This document shows positions 10,788-19,051 of a DNA stretch of 64,000 bases, piece after piece; within the stretch, counting starts at the first letter, position 1; each line of letters opens with the position of its first letter. This stretch comes from Cocleimonas flava. Lineage in GTDB: Bacteria; Pseudomonadota; Gammaproteobacteria; Thiotrichales; Thiotrichaceae. The notes under the pieces were generated by a model, which ran no database searches, was not told the origin of the DNA, and was given only the letters and a program-made list of their open reading frames with translations. Made by a program: the position numbers and the translations under genes. The stretch covers positions 683,351 to 747,350 of the forward strand of contig NZ_SMFQ01000002.1 in assembly GCF_004339015.1 (NCBI RefSeq). The letters are read 5' to 3'.

Positions 10788-10878
10788 TCTTTACCTTTGT
10801 TCGTATGTAATAAAAAGACCGTTGCTCGAAAGTATGGCCTCAATTGATGATTGAATATAGAGCAATGCTGTCATCCTG

Positions 10879-10907
10879 AAAAAAGCCCTGAAAGTGGGGG
10901 GGTGTAT
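10879..10907 (-). repeat. G6 element copy 5
   Basis: A6-GCCCTGAAAGT arm and GGGGGGG-TG core, about 130 bases downstream of the minus-strand lipoprotein gene and in the direction that would end it. Confidence 0.75.
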
Positions 10908-10942
10908 TTTCCAGTTAGCTTTATCTGATGACCCGCTCTTAT

Positions 10943-10967
10943 AACGGGAAGTTCGCTTCCCGTTTTT
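10943..10967 (+). terminator. plus-strand hairpin terminator with TTCG loop
   Basis: A perfect 9-bp stem (AACGGGAAG/CTTCCCGTT) closed by TTCG, followed by T5 on the plus strand. No plus-strand gene lies upstream of it, so it may end an antisense or small transcript, or act on the minus strand less efficiently. Confidence 0.6.
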
Positions 10968-11038
10968 GAATGATAGGATCTTTTTGTTTGTTAAATGCAA
11001 AAAGAATTAATACAGTACTAGCGGTTTTGTATCGGGTA

Positions 11039-11587
11039 TCACTTAACTTCGATATAGACTTCTTTTCGATCCCAGTTTTCAGTACCGTGAACTTTTATAC
11101 GGATGATATAAGCTCCAGCAGGCAAACGATTATCGGTCGCGTAGTTTTTTGAAGACACAACACCCGAGCCATCAACAAATACATCTTTTGATTTTGACAA
11201 TCGCGCAACGGTAGATTTTCTCTGACCTTCCAGTGCGATGAAAGAGACTTGAGGTTTGCCTTTAATGGTACCGATGGTATTTGCTGAGCGTGCATTTTCT
11301 CTCACACGAACGACTATTCCACCGTCTACTTTACCCGTCAGTTGCCAGCGAACATTGTCATAACGAATGTAGTTTTTCATCTTTGGCTTTGATGCTTTAT
11401 TCTTTAACGGAACAACATTCAATCCGCTGATTGCCGCATCGAAGAAATAGCCAGAATAATAATTGGCAACCGACTCTTTTTTAACAGATGCGTTATTTGT
11501 ACCGTCGCCTTTGGTCTCGACGCTTCCACAAGCGACAAGACCCAAAGACAATGCAAGACCTAGCGTTAAGTTTATCGCCGCTTTCAT
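11039..11587 (-). CDS. hypothetical lipoprotein
   Basis: A 182-residue protein with a lipoprotein signal peptide; the lipobox LVAC places the lipidated cysteine at residue 20. The mature part is rich in beta-strand-like segments (VRWQLTGKVDGGIVVRV, GAYIIRIKVHG) and basic residues. No named family was recognised. Its ATG overlaps the stop of the RidA gene by one base (TAATG), so the two are translationally coupled. It ends about 130 bases before a G6 element. Function unknown; probably an envelope protein facing the periplasm. Confidence 0.7.
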   Translation of the reverse strand: MKAAINLTLGLALSLGLVACGSVETKGDGTNNASVKKESVANYYSGYFFDAAISGLNVVPLKNKASKPKMKNYIRYDNVRWQLTGKVDGGIVVRVRENARSANTIGTIKGKPQVSFIALEGQRKSTVARLSKSKDVFVDGSGVVSSKNYATDNRLPAGAYIIRIKVHGTENWDRKEVYIEVK

Positions 11588-11940
11588 TATTTAACCGCAG
11601 CTGTCACACAAATTTCTACAAGGATTTCTTCGCGCGCCATTAAAGCCTGAACACACGCTCTTGCTGGCTTCTCTCCATCAGCAACCCATGCATCCCAGAT
11701 TTCATTCATCGCTGCAAAATCTTTCATGTCTTTGATGAAAATGGTCGTTGATAAAATGTGATTCTTATCGCTACCTGCTTCTGCAAGTAATGCATCAATT
11801 TTGTTTAAGCAACTTGTTGTTTGCTCTTGAATGCCTACCGTTACATCATCTGCAACCTGGCCTGAAAGATAGATATTGCTGTTATTGTTAATAACGATTT
11901 TGCTCATTCTATCGGTAGATTGTTTACGTACTATGCTCAT
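11587..11940 (-). CDS. RidA family enamine/imine deaminase-like protein
   Basis: A 117-residue YjgF/YER057c/UK114 (RidA) protein. Family marks are [10 protein letters not shown] near residue 24, [14 protein letters not shown] in the middle and [11 protein letters not shown] at the end, including the arginine that binds carboxylates in RidA. RidA hydrolyses reactive 2-aminoacrylate-type enamines made by PLP enzymes. It is a trimeric cytoplasmic protein. The first ATG has GGAG about 12 bases upstream; an alternative internal ATG at residue 12 fits the usual RidA N-terminus equally well. It overlaps the lipoprotein gene by one base. Confidence 0.88.
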   Translation of the reverse strand: MSIVRKQSTDRMSKIVINNNSNIYLSGQVADDVTVGIQEQTTSCLNKIDALLAEAGSDKNHILSTTIFIKDMKDFAAMNEIWDAWVADGEKPARACVQALMAREEILVEICVTAAVK

Positions 11941-12130
11941 TCTTTTTCATGCTCCATGATTATTCATTGCGGCGTGTTGTAGACGACAACACAAACGCAA
12001 GTCAGATAAAAAAGTAAGGGTAGCGCAATCTCGAGATATTTGCTGATTTAAAACCGACAAATTATGAATCGTAGAAAGTCGGTTTAGTGCAATTGTTAAC
12101 TATATTTTGACGTAGGGGAGTTTAAACTAA

Positions 12131-12161
12131 AAGTCACCCCCCTACTTTGGGGGCTTTTTTT
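12131..12161 (+). repeat. G6 element copy 6
   Basis: CCCCCC-TACTTT-GGGGG hairpin followed by T7 on the plus strand, and by TTTT on the minus strand. It lies downstream of a minus-strand gene, so the stronger T-run points the wrong way; it is probably bidirectional. Confidence 0.75.
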
Positions 12162-12207
12162 GTGATACCACTATAAACAGTGAATATCTAACTCACTGAA
12201 ATTGATA

Positions 12208-13449
12208 TTAATCTTCAACCATCTGCGTCAAAACAATCGGATCGTTCTCCAGCGTTCTATGCACTGGGCACTTGTCTGCAATTTCGATCATCTTCTGTTT
12301 TTGTTCGTCTGTTAAATCACCTTTAAAACTGATAAAACGCGTGATGCGATCGACTTTACCCTTACGGCCTTCGCATTCCTCGCATTCTTCCGCGTTGATT
12401 TTTTCATGCTTTAAACGAACCGTGATGTCATCCAGCGGTAGTTTTTTGAAATTAGCGTACATGCGAATCGTCATAGAGGTACATGAACCTAAACTCATGA
12501 GTAACAAATCATACGGTGCAGGACCTTGATTGGTGCCACCGACGCTGATTGGTTCATCACTCAAGAATTGATGACTATCGCTGTATAAACCACGTAAGAA
12601 TTTCTTATTCTTCTCGGTTACAACTACTTCGCCATGTTCTACTTTTGGTGCAGTTCCTTGTGATGCTTCAAACTCGGCTGAATCTATTTCCAGATAGCGA
12701 CTCGCCCAGGCAGCTAGGGTCAAACCTACGTATTCAGAATCGTGGCGATTACTCAATAAGTGATCCGCATTATCCAGCGAGATAAAACTCTTTGGATGTT
12801 TAGCCGCGCGATAGATCTTTGCTGCTTCGTCAATGGACACGATAGTATCAACAGGCGAATGAAAAATTAGCAAAGGTCGTTTCAAATTAGCAATATGATC
12901 GGAAGAGGCATTCTCGTTTAAATCATCGAGTAATTGCTTTTTGATATTAAATTCTTGTACACCGATTTTTACGCGCGCTTCACCTTTTGCTTCCAGTTCT
13001 GGCACGGCATTTAAAAACAGATGCTGTACATGATCTGCCGTGGCAGGTGATCCAATGGTTGCAATCGCTTTAACCAGCGGTAATTGATGTGCTGCACTAA
13101 GTACGGCTGCACCACCTAAACTATGCCCTATCAATAAACTAGGTGCCTGGTATTCGTCTTCCAGCATTTTTGCGGCTGCCAGCAAATCATCGACATTAGA
13201 CGAAAAATTGGTATTGGCAAAATCACCATCACTATTTCCCAGTCCGGTGAAATCGAAACGAAACACCGCAATGCCTTTGGCCGCTAATGAGCGACTAATT
13301 CGCGATGCGGCGGCGACATCTTTGCTACACGTAAAACAATGGGCGAATATCGCATAACGCAGCGCTTGTTGATTTGAATCTGGCGTTTCTAATAATCCAG
13401 CAAGGGTTTCACCCTGCTTATTTTTAAATTCTACTTTTGTACGTGCCAT
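12208..13449 (-). CDS. bifunctional alpha/beta hydrolase-OsmC fusion protein
   Basis: A 413-residue fusion. Residues about 1-255 form an alpha/beta hydrolase with the nucleophile elbow GHSLGG and a late catalytic His in NADHLL. Residues about 270-413 form an OsmC/Ohr domain with the peroxidatic cysteine in LGSCTSMT and the second cysteine in DKCPVHRTL. OsmC proteins reduce organic hydroperoxides. This domain order is a known natural fusion, but its substrate is unclear; the hydrolase may free fatty-acid peroxides for the OsmC half. A CAGGAAAA ribosome site supports the start. It is single-gene, with G6 elements on both flanks. Confidence 0.9.
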   Translation of the reverse strand: MARTKVEFKNKQGETLAGLLETPDSNQQALRYAIFAHCFTCSKDVAAASRISRSLAAKGIAVFRFDFTGLGNSDGDFANTNFSSNVDDLLAAAKMLEDEYQAPSLLIGHSLGGAAVLSAAHQLPLVKAIATIGSPATADHVQHLFLNAVPELEAKGEARVKIGVQEFNIKKQLLDDLNENASSDHIANLKRPLLIFHSPVDTIVSIDEAAKIYRAAKHPKSFISLDNADHLLSNRHDSEYVGLTLAAWASRYLEIDSAEFEASQGTAPKVEHGEVVVTEKNKKFLRGLYSDSHQFLSDEPISVGGTNQGPAPYDLLLMSLGSCTSMTIRMYANFKKLPLDDITVRLKHEKINAEECEECEGRKGKVDRITRFISFKGDLTDEQKQKMIEIADKCPVHRTLENDPIVLTQMVED

Positions 13450-14041
13450 TGGTTTTTCCTGTTGTGTTTTATTGTGCTTTAACTACGTCTGACTTTTGTT
13501 AATAGAGGCATGTTGCAGAGGCATGATTGAGAATAAACGAAATAACTTCTTATTTACCTCTTTTCCAGGTTCTTTTTTTAGTCTCTTTGTTAGCTCTGGC
13601 CACCCCCCTACTTTGGGGGCATTTTTCTTCATTTTAAATGTTAGGGGATTAATTACCCCGAATCGCCACTCTATGAATAGATCATCGATGCTTTCTCCCT
13701 CATTTTCCACTAGCAGGAATTAATTAGGGTTTTTACTGTCGTTTTTAACCTAAATTACCACTTTATTGTTTTTTGCAGGATTCATTTCCCACCTGAAGAT
13801 TGAAAATAATCTTCTATTTATAATATTTCCTCAGCAATCTTTTTTACCATTATTTTGAATATAACATTATTTCATCATGCCTGCGTTTATCGCCGTTTCA
13901 AGCCTGTTCTTACAGATACTCGTGCGGTTAATATCTTGCTCTAATCTCTCTACCGCTCGTCATCAAACATTCAGATTTGCATCTACTCACAATACTTCTG
14001 CGTTAATTAGGACAACTAAAATTTAAATAGGAAACAACATA
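13450..14041. other. 592-base divergent intergenic region
   Basis: AT-rich region between the hydrolase-OsmC gene and doxX. It contains one G6 element at 13600-13626. Overlapping 75-codon frames on both strands near 13483-13723 lack ribosome sites and span the repeat, so they are not called. No RNA gene was recognised. Confidence 0.6.
13600..13626 (+). repeat. G6 element copy 7
   Basis: CACCCCCCTACTTTGGGGGC followed by a short T-run. It lies between divergent genes, where no terminator is expected. Confidence 0.75.
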
Positions 14042-14437
14042 ATGAACACATTTGCACACTGGTTTATCCGCATACCATTTGCGGCTACTTTTATTTTTCA
14101 TGGCGCTGGTAAATTTGCCAACCTATCAGGTTCTGCCGAAATGATGGGCATGCCCGTTTTTCTTCTAGCGTTAGTTGCTATTGCAGAAGTTTTAGCAGGT
14201 GTAGGCGCCATTGTAGGAGGCGTAGCAAGTTTTCCAAAGAAAGATTTAGTAACACGTCTGGCTGGTTTAGCAGCGGCTCCTGTGATGCTTGGCGCAATCT
14301 TCATGTTCCATTTCCCACGCTTCTCTTTTGTCGCGACGGAAGAGTTTCCTATGGGTGGCTTTGAATTCCAGTTATTACTGTTAGGTGTTGCAATTAACTT
14401 TATCCTTACGGGCAATAAAGAAAGTGCAGATAAATAA
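14042..14437 (+). CDS. DoxX family membrane protein
   Basis: A 131-residue inner-membrane protein with four hydrophobic segments (about 10-25, 40-62, 75-90, 105-122). The N-terminal RIPFAATFIFHGAGKF matches the DoxX/MauE fold, whose members are linked to thiol and oxidative stress or act as quinone-interacting subunits. Exact activity cannot be deduced. AGGAAACAACATA before the ATG is a good ribosome site. It is monocistronic and followed by a terminator, just before the arsenic operon. Confidence 0.82.
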   Translation: MNTFAHWFIRIPFAATFIFHGAGKFANLSGSAEMMGMPVFLLALVAIAEVLAGVGAIVGGVASFPKKDLVTRLAGLAAAPVMLGAIFMFHFPRFSFVATEEFPMGGFEFQLLLLGVAINFILTGNKESADK

Positions 14438-14511
14438 ATCTGCACTTGATCAAATGATTGATTACTTCATTGATTAAATGAAATAACAGAAATCTCCATT
14501 TCCATGTTTTG

Positions 14512-14537
14512 GGCCAGTTTTTACTGGCTCTTTTTTT
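14512..14537 (+). terminator. Rho-independent terminator of the DoxX gene
   Basis: GCCAGT/ACTGGC stem with a T-rich loop followed by T7, 75 bases after the DoxX stop. Confidence 0.85.
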
Positions 14538-14624
14538 GCTTAAAAAATCAAAACGTCGACTCACTTTTTACCAAAAAATAACTTCATAACGGTTTTCAAA
14601 AAGACTCTTTCATTAATATTTAAT

Positions 14625-14654
14625 TTGACAAATACAATACTTCATTACTATAGT
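14625..14654 (+). promoter_or_regulatory. sigma70-type promoter of arsR-arsM
   Basis: TTGACA (14625-14630), an 18-base spacer and TATAGT (14649-14654). The expected transcription start is about 14661, next to the arsR ATG at 14662, so the arsR mRNA could be leaderless. Confidence 0.65.
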
Positions 14655-14680
14655 TCGATATATGTCGAACTATAGTAATG
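14643..14680. promoter_or_regulatory. ArsR operator, perfect inverted repeat
   Basis: Arms of 15 bp (CATTACTATAGTTCG at 14643-14657 and its exact complement at 14666-14680) flank an 8-base centre. The palindrome covers the -10 box, the predicted transcription start and the first codons of arsR, ideal for autorepression that is relieved by arsenite. Confidence 0.8.
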
Positions 14681-15000
14681 ATATTCATAAACGCGCCGAA
14701 ATGTTTAAAGCTTTGGGCAATCCACATCGTCTGGCGATTTTTCAACGCCTGTCGACCTGCTGTGTTCCGGGAACAATTTGCTCGGTCGAAGATGCGATTC
14801 GTTTTACCGTGGGAGAACTGGGCGAAGATTTAGAAATAGCGCCTTCGACCGTCTCTCATCATCTCAAAGAATTGCTCCGGGCAGGCTTAATCCAGTCACG
14901 ACGCAATGGTAAAAACATCGAATGCTGGATTGAACCGCAACTGCTTGATCAGCTCTCCGATTTTTTTAAAGTGAATAGTGATATTAAACAGATGACTTGA
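14662..15000 (+). CDS. arsR: ArsR family transcriptional repressor
   Basis: A 112-residue winged-helix repressor. The core KALGNPHRLAIFQRL and the recognition region APSTVSHHLKELLRAGLI are typical ArsR/SmtB. Three cysteines in LSTCCVPGTICSVED are candidate As(III) ligands; their position differs from the classical ELCVCDL site. It precedes an arsenite methyltransferase gene, which indicates arsenic sensing. The ATG at 14662 lies in the centre of the operator with no ribosome site, so either the message is leaderless or translation begins at the in-frame ATG at 14701, which would give a shorter N-terminus starting MFKALGN. Confidence 0.9.
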   Translation: MSNYSNDIHKRAEMFKALGNPHRLAIFQRLSTCCVPGTICSVEDAIRFTVGELGEDLEIAPSTVSHHLKELLRAGLIQSRRNGKNIECWIEPQLLDQLSDFFKVNSDIKQMT

Positions 15001-15107
15001 AGCGCCCTGATAAAAACTGTCCCGCTTGAAGAACAACATTACTGAATAGTGTTTTGAATAGCATCTCGAATAATGTCTCGAACAAACGAACAACAAAAGG
15101 TGAAACC

Positions 15108-15968
15108 ATGAGTGAAAATGAAAATTGCTGTGCTCCAAGCTGTTGTGATGAAACACAGCCTGACACTGCGGCAAAAAATAATACTTTCCGCGAAAATGTC
15201 CGTGAAAAATACGCAAAGGTTGCCAACGCAGTCACCGAAGATGATTGCGATGCACCAGCAGCGAGTTGCTGTGGAACCTCCGATGATGAAGCCATAAACA
15301 CCCTAATCTCAACCCGTTTAGGTTATTCACAGGCTGAACTTAATGCCGTTCCTTCTGGTGCTGATATGGGATTAGGTTGTGGTAATCCGCAGGCGATTGC
15401 CGCACTGAAAGCTGGCGAGACGGTTGTCGACCTTGGTTCTGGCGGTGGTTTCGACTGTTTTCTGGCATCACCCGCTGTAAGCGAGACGGGGCACGTGATC
15501 GGCATCGATATGACTCCGGATATGATTAGCAAGGCACGCAATAATGCCAACACGGGTAAATTCAGCAATGTTGAATTTCGCCTGGGAGAAATCGAACACC
15601 TGCCAGTCGCCGATAATAGTGTTGATGTGATTATCTCTAACTGCGTGATCAATCTCTCACCCGACAAAGGTCAGGTATTCAAAGAAGCGTATCGTATTTT
15701 AAAAACAGGCGGCAGACTTGCCATATCTGATGTTGTCGCAACGATTGAACTACCAGAAGAAATGCGTAACGACCCACTACTAATAGCAGGCTGTATGGGC
15801 AATGCCGCACTTATTGATGATCTAACGAATGATCTGGAAGCAGCAGGCTTTAGGGATATTGCGATACAACCAAAAGATTCCTCTAAGGAATTTATTCAGG
15901 ACTGGGCACCGGGAATTGGTGTGGAAAATTATGTGGTTGCGGCAACCATTGAGGCGGTTAAAGTTTAA
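15108..15968 (+). CDS. arsM: arsenite S-adenosylmethionine methyltransferase ArsM
   Basis: A 286-residue SAM-dependent enzyme that methylates arsenite for detoxification. The SAM site is VVDLGSGGGFDCFLA and IGIDMTPDMI. The three catalytic cysteines of the ArsM family are visible in GLGCGNPQA, ISNCVINLSP and AGCMGNA. An extra N-terminal cysteine cluster (NCCAPSCC, then ASCCGT) may help capture As(III). The start at 15108 is chosen because AAAGGTG precedes it; an upstream in-frame TTG lacks this. It lies 107 bases after arsR under the same promoter. No arsenite efflux pump gene is present in the window. Confidence 0.93.
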   Translation: MSENENCCAPSCCDETQPDTAAKNNTFRENVREKYAKVANAVTEDDCDAPAASCCGTSDDEAINTLISTRLGYSQAELNAVPSGADMGLGCGNPQAIAALKAGETVVDLGSGGGFDCFLASPAVSETGHVIGIDMTPDMISKARNNANTGKFSNVEFRLGEIEHLPVADNSVDVIISNCVINLSPDKGQVFKEAYRILKTGGRLAISDVVATIELPEEMRNDPLLIAGCMGNAALIDDLTNDLEAAGFRDIAIQPKDSSKEFIQDWAPGIGVENYVVAATIEAVKV

Positions 15969-15995
15969 AGTCACCCCTACTTAAATGAGTTTTCG
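15968..15995 (+). repeat. G6 element copy 8 (degenerate)
   Basis: AAGTCACCCCTACTTAAATGAG begins at the arsM stop; the C-run is shortened to four and the right arm is poorly matched. Orientation agrees with termination of arsM. Confidence 0.5.
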
Positions 15996-16116
15996 CTTTG
16001 TTTTTTTTAAAGCGCTATAACGAATTTATGCCAGAGCTTAGTTATAGCTCGACTGAAAGGAGACCCTAGAATATAGCGTGTATAAGGGCACTTTTTTCAA
16101 TGTTTATTCCTATAAT

Positions 16117-16149
16117 AAAAAGAGGCAGACTTGCTAACTGCCTCTTTTT
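16117..16149. terminator. bidirectional terminator between arsM and the next gene
   Basis: A perfect 12-bp stem (AAAAAGAGGCAG/CTGCCTCTTTTT) with a 9-base loop, giving T-runs on both strands between convergent genes. Confidence 0.85.
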
Positions 16150-16181
16150 TATTGTTCTCTTATAAACTGAGTAAGGATCAA

Positions 16182-16973
16182 TTACTGAACCCAAGCAGGC
16201 AATACTGGCATATCGTCTTGGTCTGGTGGGTTTTCAGCACCATTGGCTTTCAAGTTATTGGAAAGCTTTGTTAATAACCCAGCTTCACTCGCGGCAGCTG
16301 CTATTTCATTAAACGTAGCTTCGCCCACACCATTAAATCTTCCATCATCAGCAAAGTCATCTGCCAATAATAAGAGCTTGGTAGCATCGCCATCAATGGC
16401 TAGAAAGGCACCTGAAAATAACAACAAGTTTGCATTATCTTCGCTAAAGCCTCCTTCGCCACCTAAAACGCTTAGTTCTTCAGCACCGCGATCGATATCA
16501 TCGGTTACTCGTTTTAAACCGAACACTTCTCTCAGGTCAGTTTGCGCTCTACTCCATGCGTTATACATACTTCTGCCGTCTCGAAGCCTTTCGAAGATTC
16601 GCGCTGCGGCCAAATGTGTGAATAGATTGATATTCGCTTTATCGTTAAAACTATCTTTTTCTGTTATCGCATCTAAAGCTAGCGCTTCATCGCTATGGCT
16701 ACCTGTATATTCGTTAAAGTAGCGACCCGAAACTCTCAGTTCAATCCAGCCATTTGATACATTTTTAAACGAAAACCTTCCTTGATCATCGGAAACTTGT
16801 CTATCATCTTCATCGTAACCATCACGATACCCTTCATAATCAAGGCTGTATAAATAAACCGTCGCCCCTTCTTTGAACGGACCTTTTTGCGCCGACCCTG
16901 CCATTCTATCGGTTAAATTACAGGCTGAAATCGAAACAGCTAAACCGAGAATACAGAGTGTTCGAATAAACAT
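16182..16973 (-). CDS. hypothetical lipoprotein
   Basis: A 263-residue protein with a lipoprotein signal peptide and lipobox ISAC. The early part (GPFKEGATVYLYSLD and VSDDQGRFSFKNV) looks like a beta-sandwich carboxypeptidase-regulatory-like or surface-protein module. The rest is helical and acidic and matches no family I recognise. The second ATG is chosen because AAGGG sits eight bases before it, while it is only three bases from the first ATG. It stands alone. Likely an outer-membrane or periplasmic lipoprotein of unknown role. Confidence 0.7.
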   Translation of the reverse strand: MFIRTLCILGLAVSISACNLTDRMAGSAQKGPFKEGATVYLYSLDYEGYRDGYDEDDRQVSDDQGRFSFKNVSNGWIELRVSGRYFNEYTGSHSDEALALDAITEKDSFNDKANINLFTHLAAARIFERLRDGRSMYNAWSRAQTDLREVFGLKRVTDDIDRGAEELSVLGGEGGFSEDNANLLLFSGAFLAIDGDATKLLLLADDFADDGRFNGVGEATFNEIAAAASEAGLLTKLSNNLKANGAENPPDQDDMPVLPAWVQ

Positions 16974-17266
16974 AGTCATATCCCTTATCTAAAATGATGT
17001 GAGTAAAAGTGAGCTGGCTTAAATCAATCGACAATAGCCTATATTTAAAAACAACTATTCAAAATAACGTCTGCCAAAAATAGCTTCTATAAAAACTTCA
17101 CTCTAACAAATATTAGATGGAAAACTACCAACAGTCTAGGAAAGGGCTTCAATGAGCGTAGTAGAATCAGGCAGATGCAAGCTTCAAAAAGCTGATCAAC
17201 ACACTTAAAAATCAGCGAAAATCATATATTATTATGATTCTTAACTCATCCTAAACGGGCAAACCA

Positions 17267-17629
17267 ATGAAGTGTTACAACCACCATAATCATGATGCCG
17301 TTGGCGTATGCAAAAGCTGTCTTAAAGGCATTTGCACAGAGTGCGCCACCGATATTGGTGGCGGCATTACTTGCTCTGATGAATGCGCGACCAATGCAAA
17401 AGATTCGATAGCCTTACTCAAGAGCACCGTTGCATCGCAAAAAGATTTTAAAAAGGGAGGTGGCTATGTCGCCCCTATTTTCTTTTTACTCATGGGTCTT
17501 GGTTTTATTGGCTTCTCATTATACAAAGAAGGCTTTGGTGAGTTTGGGTACCTGTTTGGAGGTCTATTCACCTTATTCGGCATCGCTATCGCTTTTCTGA
17601 ATTATCGTCACGTCAAAAGGCAACGATAA
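17267..17629 (+). CDS. B-box-type zinc-binding membrane protein
   Basis: A 120-residue protein. The N-terminal 35 residues hold a treble-clef-like metal site with His and Cys ligands (CYNHHNHDAVGVC, CKSCLKGIC, CTECA, TCSDECA), as in small bacterial B-box zinc-finger membrane proteins. Two transmembrane helices follow near residues 66-82 and 90-110, with a basic C-terminal tail. Members are common beside membrane or proteolysis genes but their function is unknown. An inverted repeat ATCATA-6-TATGAT lies at 17221-17238 upstream. It converges on the next gene. Confidence 0.75.
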   Translation: MKCYNHHNHDAVGVCKSCLKGICTECATDIGGGITCSDECATNAKDSIALLKSTVASQKDFKKGGGYVAPIFFLLMGLGFIGFSLYKEGFGEFGYLFGGLFTLFGIAIAFLNYRHVKRQR

Positions 17630-17640
17630 TATTCGCACAC

Positions 17641-17979
17641 TTAATGGCAACAGACCGAACCATTTCTAACTAGCTCTTTTGACTTTCGTTTTTTTTCAAC
17701 AGCCTTGTCACTCTTTGTGCTAATTGTGTTTATTGCCTTAACCGTATGACTAGAGGCATTTGTGGTTGTTGCCGTAAGCTTTGCAAACACTCTCTGTAGC
17801 AGGCTGTTTTTTCTGGGTTCGACACCTTTAGCTTGCTGCTCCAAAATCTGCCTATCGTTCTCGCGTATTTCTGAAAGCGTTGGCTGACGTCCACTCCGTA
17901 TCGGCATTCCAACAAAGCCGGATAAGTGATTCACTTGTCTTTCAAACTTTCTCTGATATTGTTGATTATTGTTTTTCAT
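17641..17979 (-). CDS. hypothetical basic protein
   Basis: A 112-residue protein starting MKNNNQQYQ. The start at 17979 is preferred over one six codons upstream because AGGAG falls within that upstream segment at proper spacing. The N-terminal region contains RQVNHLSGFVGMPIRSGRQP and the C-terminus is rich in Lys, Ser and Thr and ends VCCH. It has no membrane segment or signal peptide. No family recognised; it could be a small nucleic-acid-associated or regulatory protein, but this is only a guess from charge. Confidence 0.55.
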   Translation of the reverse strand: MKNNNQQYQRKFERQVNHLSGFVGMPIRSGRQPTLSEIRENDRQILEQQAKGVEPRKNSLLQRVFAKLTATTTNASSHTVKAINTISTKSDKAVEKKRKSKELVRNGSVCCH

Positions 17980-18130
17980 TTTAGATATTCTCCTCATTGT
18001 GCCTTACTTAATGTTTGGCTTTTCGTTGCCATGTGAGAATAATCAAGGAATACAGTGCGCTTAACAAACGATTAGATCTAAGCTATGCTTTAGAAATTCT
18101 ATTGCGAAAAGGATTGAGAACACCCAAATC

Positions 18131-19051
18131 ATGCGTCGTCTTCCGCCACTCAATTCAATTCGAGCCTTTGAAGCCACCGCGCGTCACTTAAGTTTTTCAA
18201 AAGCGGCTGAGGAGCTCAACGTCACCCCTGGCGCGGTTAGCCAGCAAGTTAAAGTGCTGGAAGATTATCTAAATATCAAACTTTTCAAACGCAGAAATCG
18301 ACTGATACTGTTGACCGATGAAGCGCAAATCTGCCTGCCTTTACTGACACAAGGCTTAGATAATATGGCGCACGCCATCGATTTAATTCGTAAACAAAAC
18401 GACGATAAGCCGCTAACTATTACGGCATCTCCGACATTTACTTCGCGCTGGTTAATGCCGCGCCTGAGTAGCTTTCAGCACGAATTTCCCGATATAGATG
18501 TGAGAATTGATGCCAGTAATGATCTTGCTGATTTGATTAATGACGATATTGATGTTGGGATTCGTTTTGGCACTGGAGAATACCCGGGACTAGAAGCAGA
18601 CTATCTGTTCTCCCAGAGCGTAATCGCTGTCTGCAACCCTGAACTCCTAAAAAGAAAAGACAAACTGGAAACCCCTGAGGATCTTAAAAACCATACACTG
18701 CTGCATGCGCATGGCGATTATTTCTTCATCGACAACACGCATGTAGATTGGGAAATGTGGTTTGCTACCGTTGGTGCCAAAGGAATAGACGGCCGTCATG
18801 GCCTGCATTTTTCACAACATAATCTCTTAGCGGAAGCTGCTATCCGCGGACAAGGCGTTGCTCTGGTTGGTGATGTGGTGGTCAATGACGAGCTAAAAAC
18901 CGGGCAATTAGTAAAACTTTTTGAAGATACCGACATCCCACTTAAATTTTCTTATTATCTGATTTACCCCAACGTTAAATCTAATTTGCCGCGTGTAAAA
19001 ATATTTAGGCAATGGCTGTTAGATGAAGTAAAAAAAGTAAGGCGCAAATAA
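18131..19051 (+). CDS. LysR family regulator, GcvA-like
   Basis: A 306-residue LysR-type regulator. The N-terminal winged helix (LNSIRAFEATARHLSFSKAA, then VTPGAVSQQVKVLE) has the exact phrasing of GcvA/AmpR-type regulators. The C-terminal effector domain starts about residue 95 and contains TASPTFTSRWLMPRL. GcvA controls glycine cleavage genes in enterics. The next gene is a sodium:alanine/glycine symporter on the same strand 350 bases away, so a role in amino-acid uptake is possible but unproven. Confidence 0.88.
   Translation: MRRLPPLNSIRAFEATARHLSFSKAAEELNVTPGAVSQQVKVLEDYLNIKLFKRRNRLILLTDEAQICLPLLTQGLDNMAHAIDLIRKQNDDKPLTITASPTFTSRWLMPRLSSFQHEFPDIDVRIDASNDLADLINDDIDVGIRFGTGEYPGLEADYLFSQSVIAVCNPELLKRKDKLETPEDLKNHTLLHAHGDYFFIDNTHVDWEMWFATVGAKGIDGRHGLHFSQHNLLAEAAIRGQGVALVGDVVVNDELKTGQLVKLFEDTDIPLKFSYYLIYPNVKSNLPRVKIFRQWLLDEVKKVRRK

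Noticed and set aside
13483-13723. Overlapping 75-codon open frames on both strands
   Set aside because: No ribosome sites, both run across a G6 element, and neither resembles a protein; treated as intergenic.
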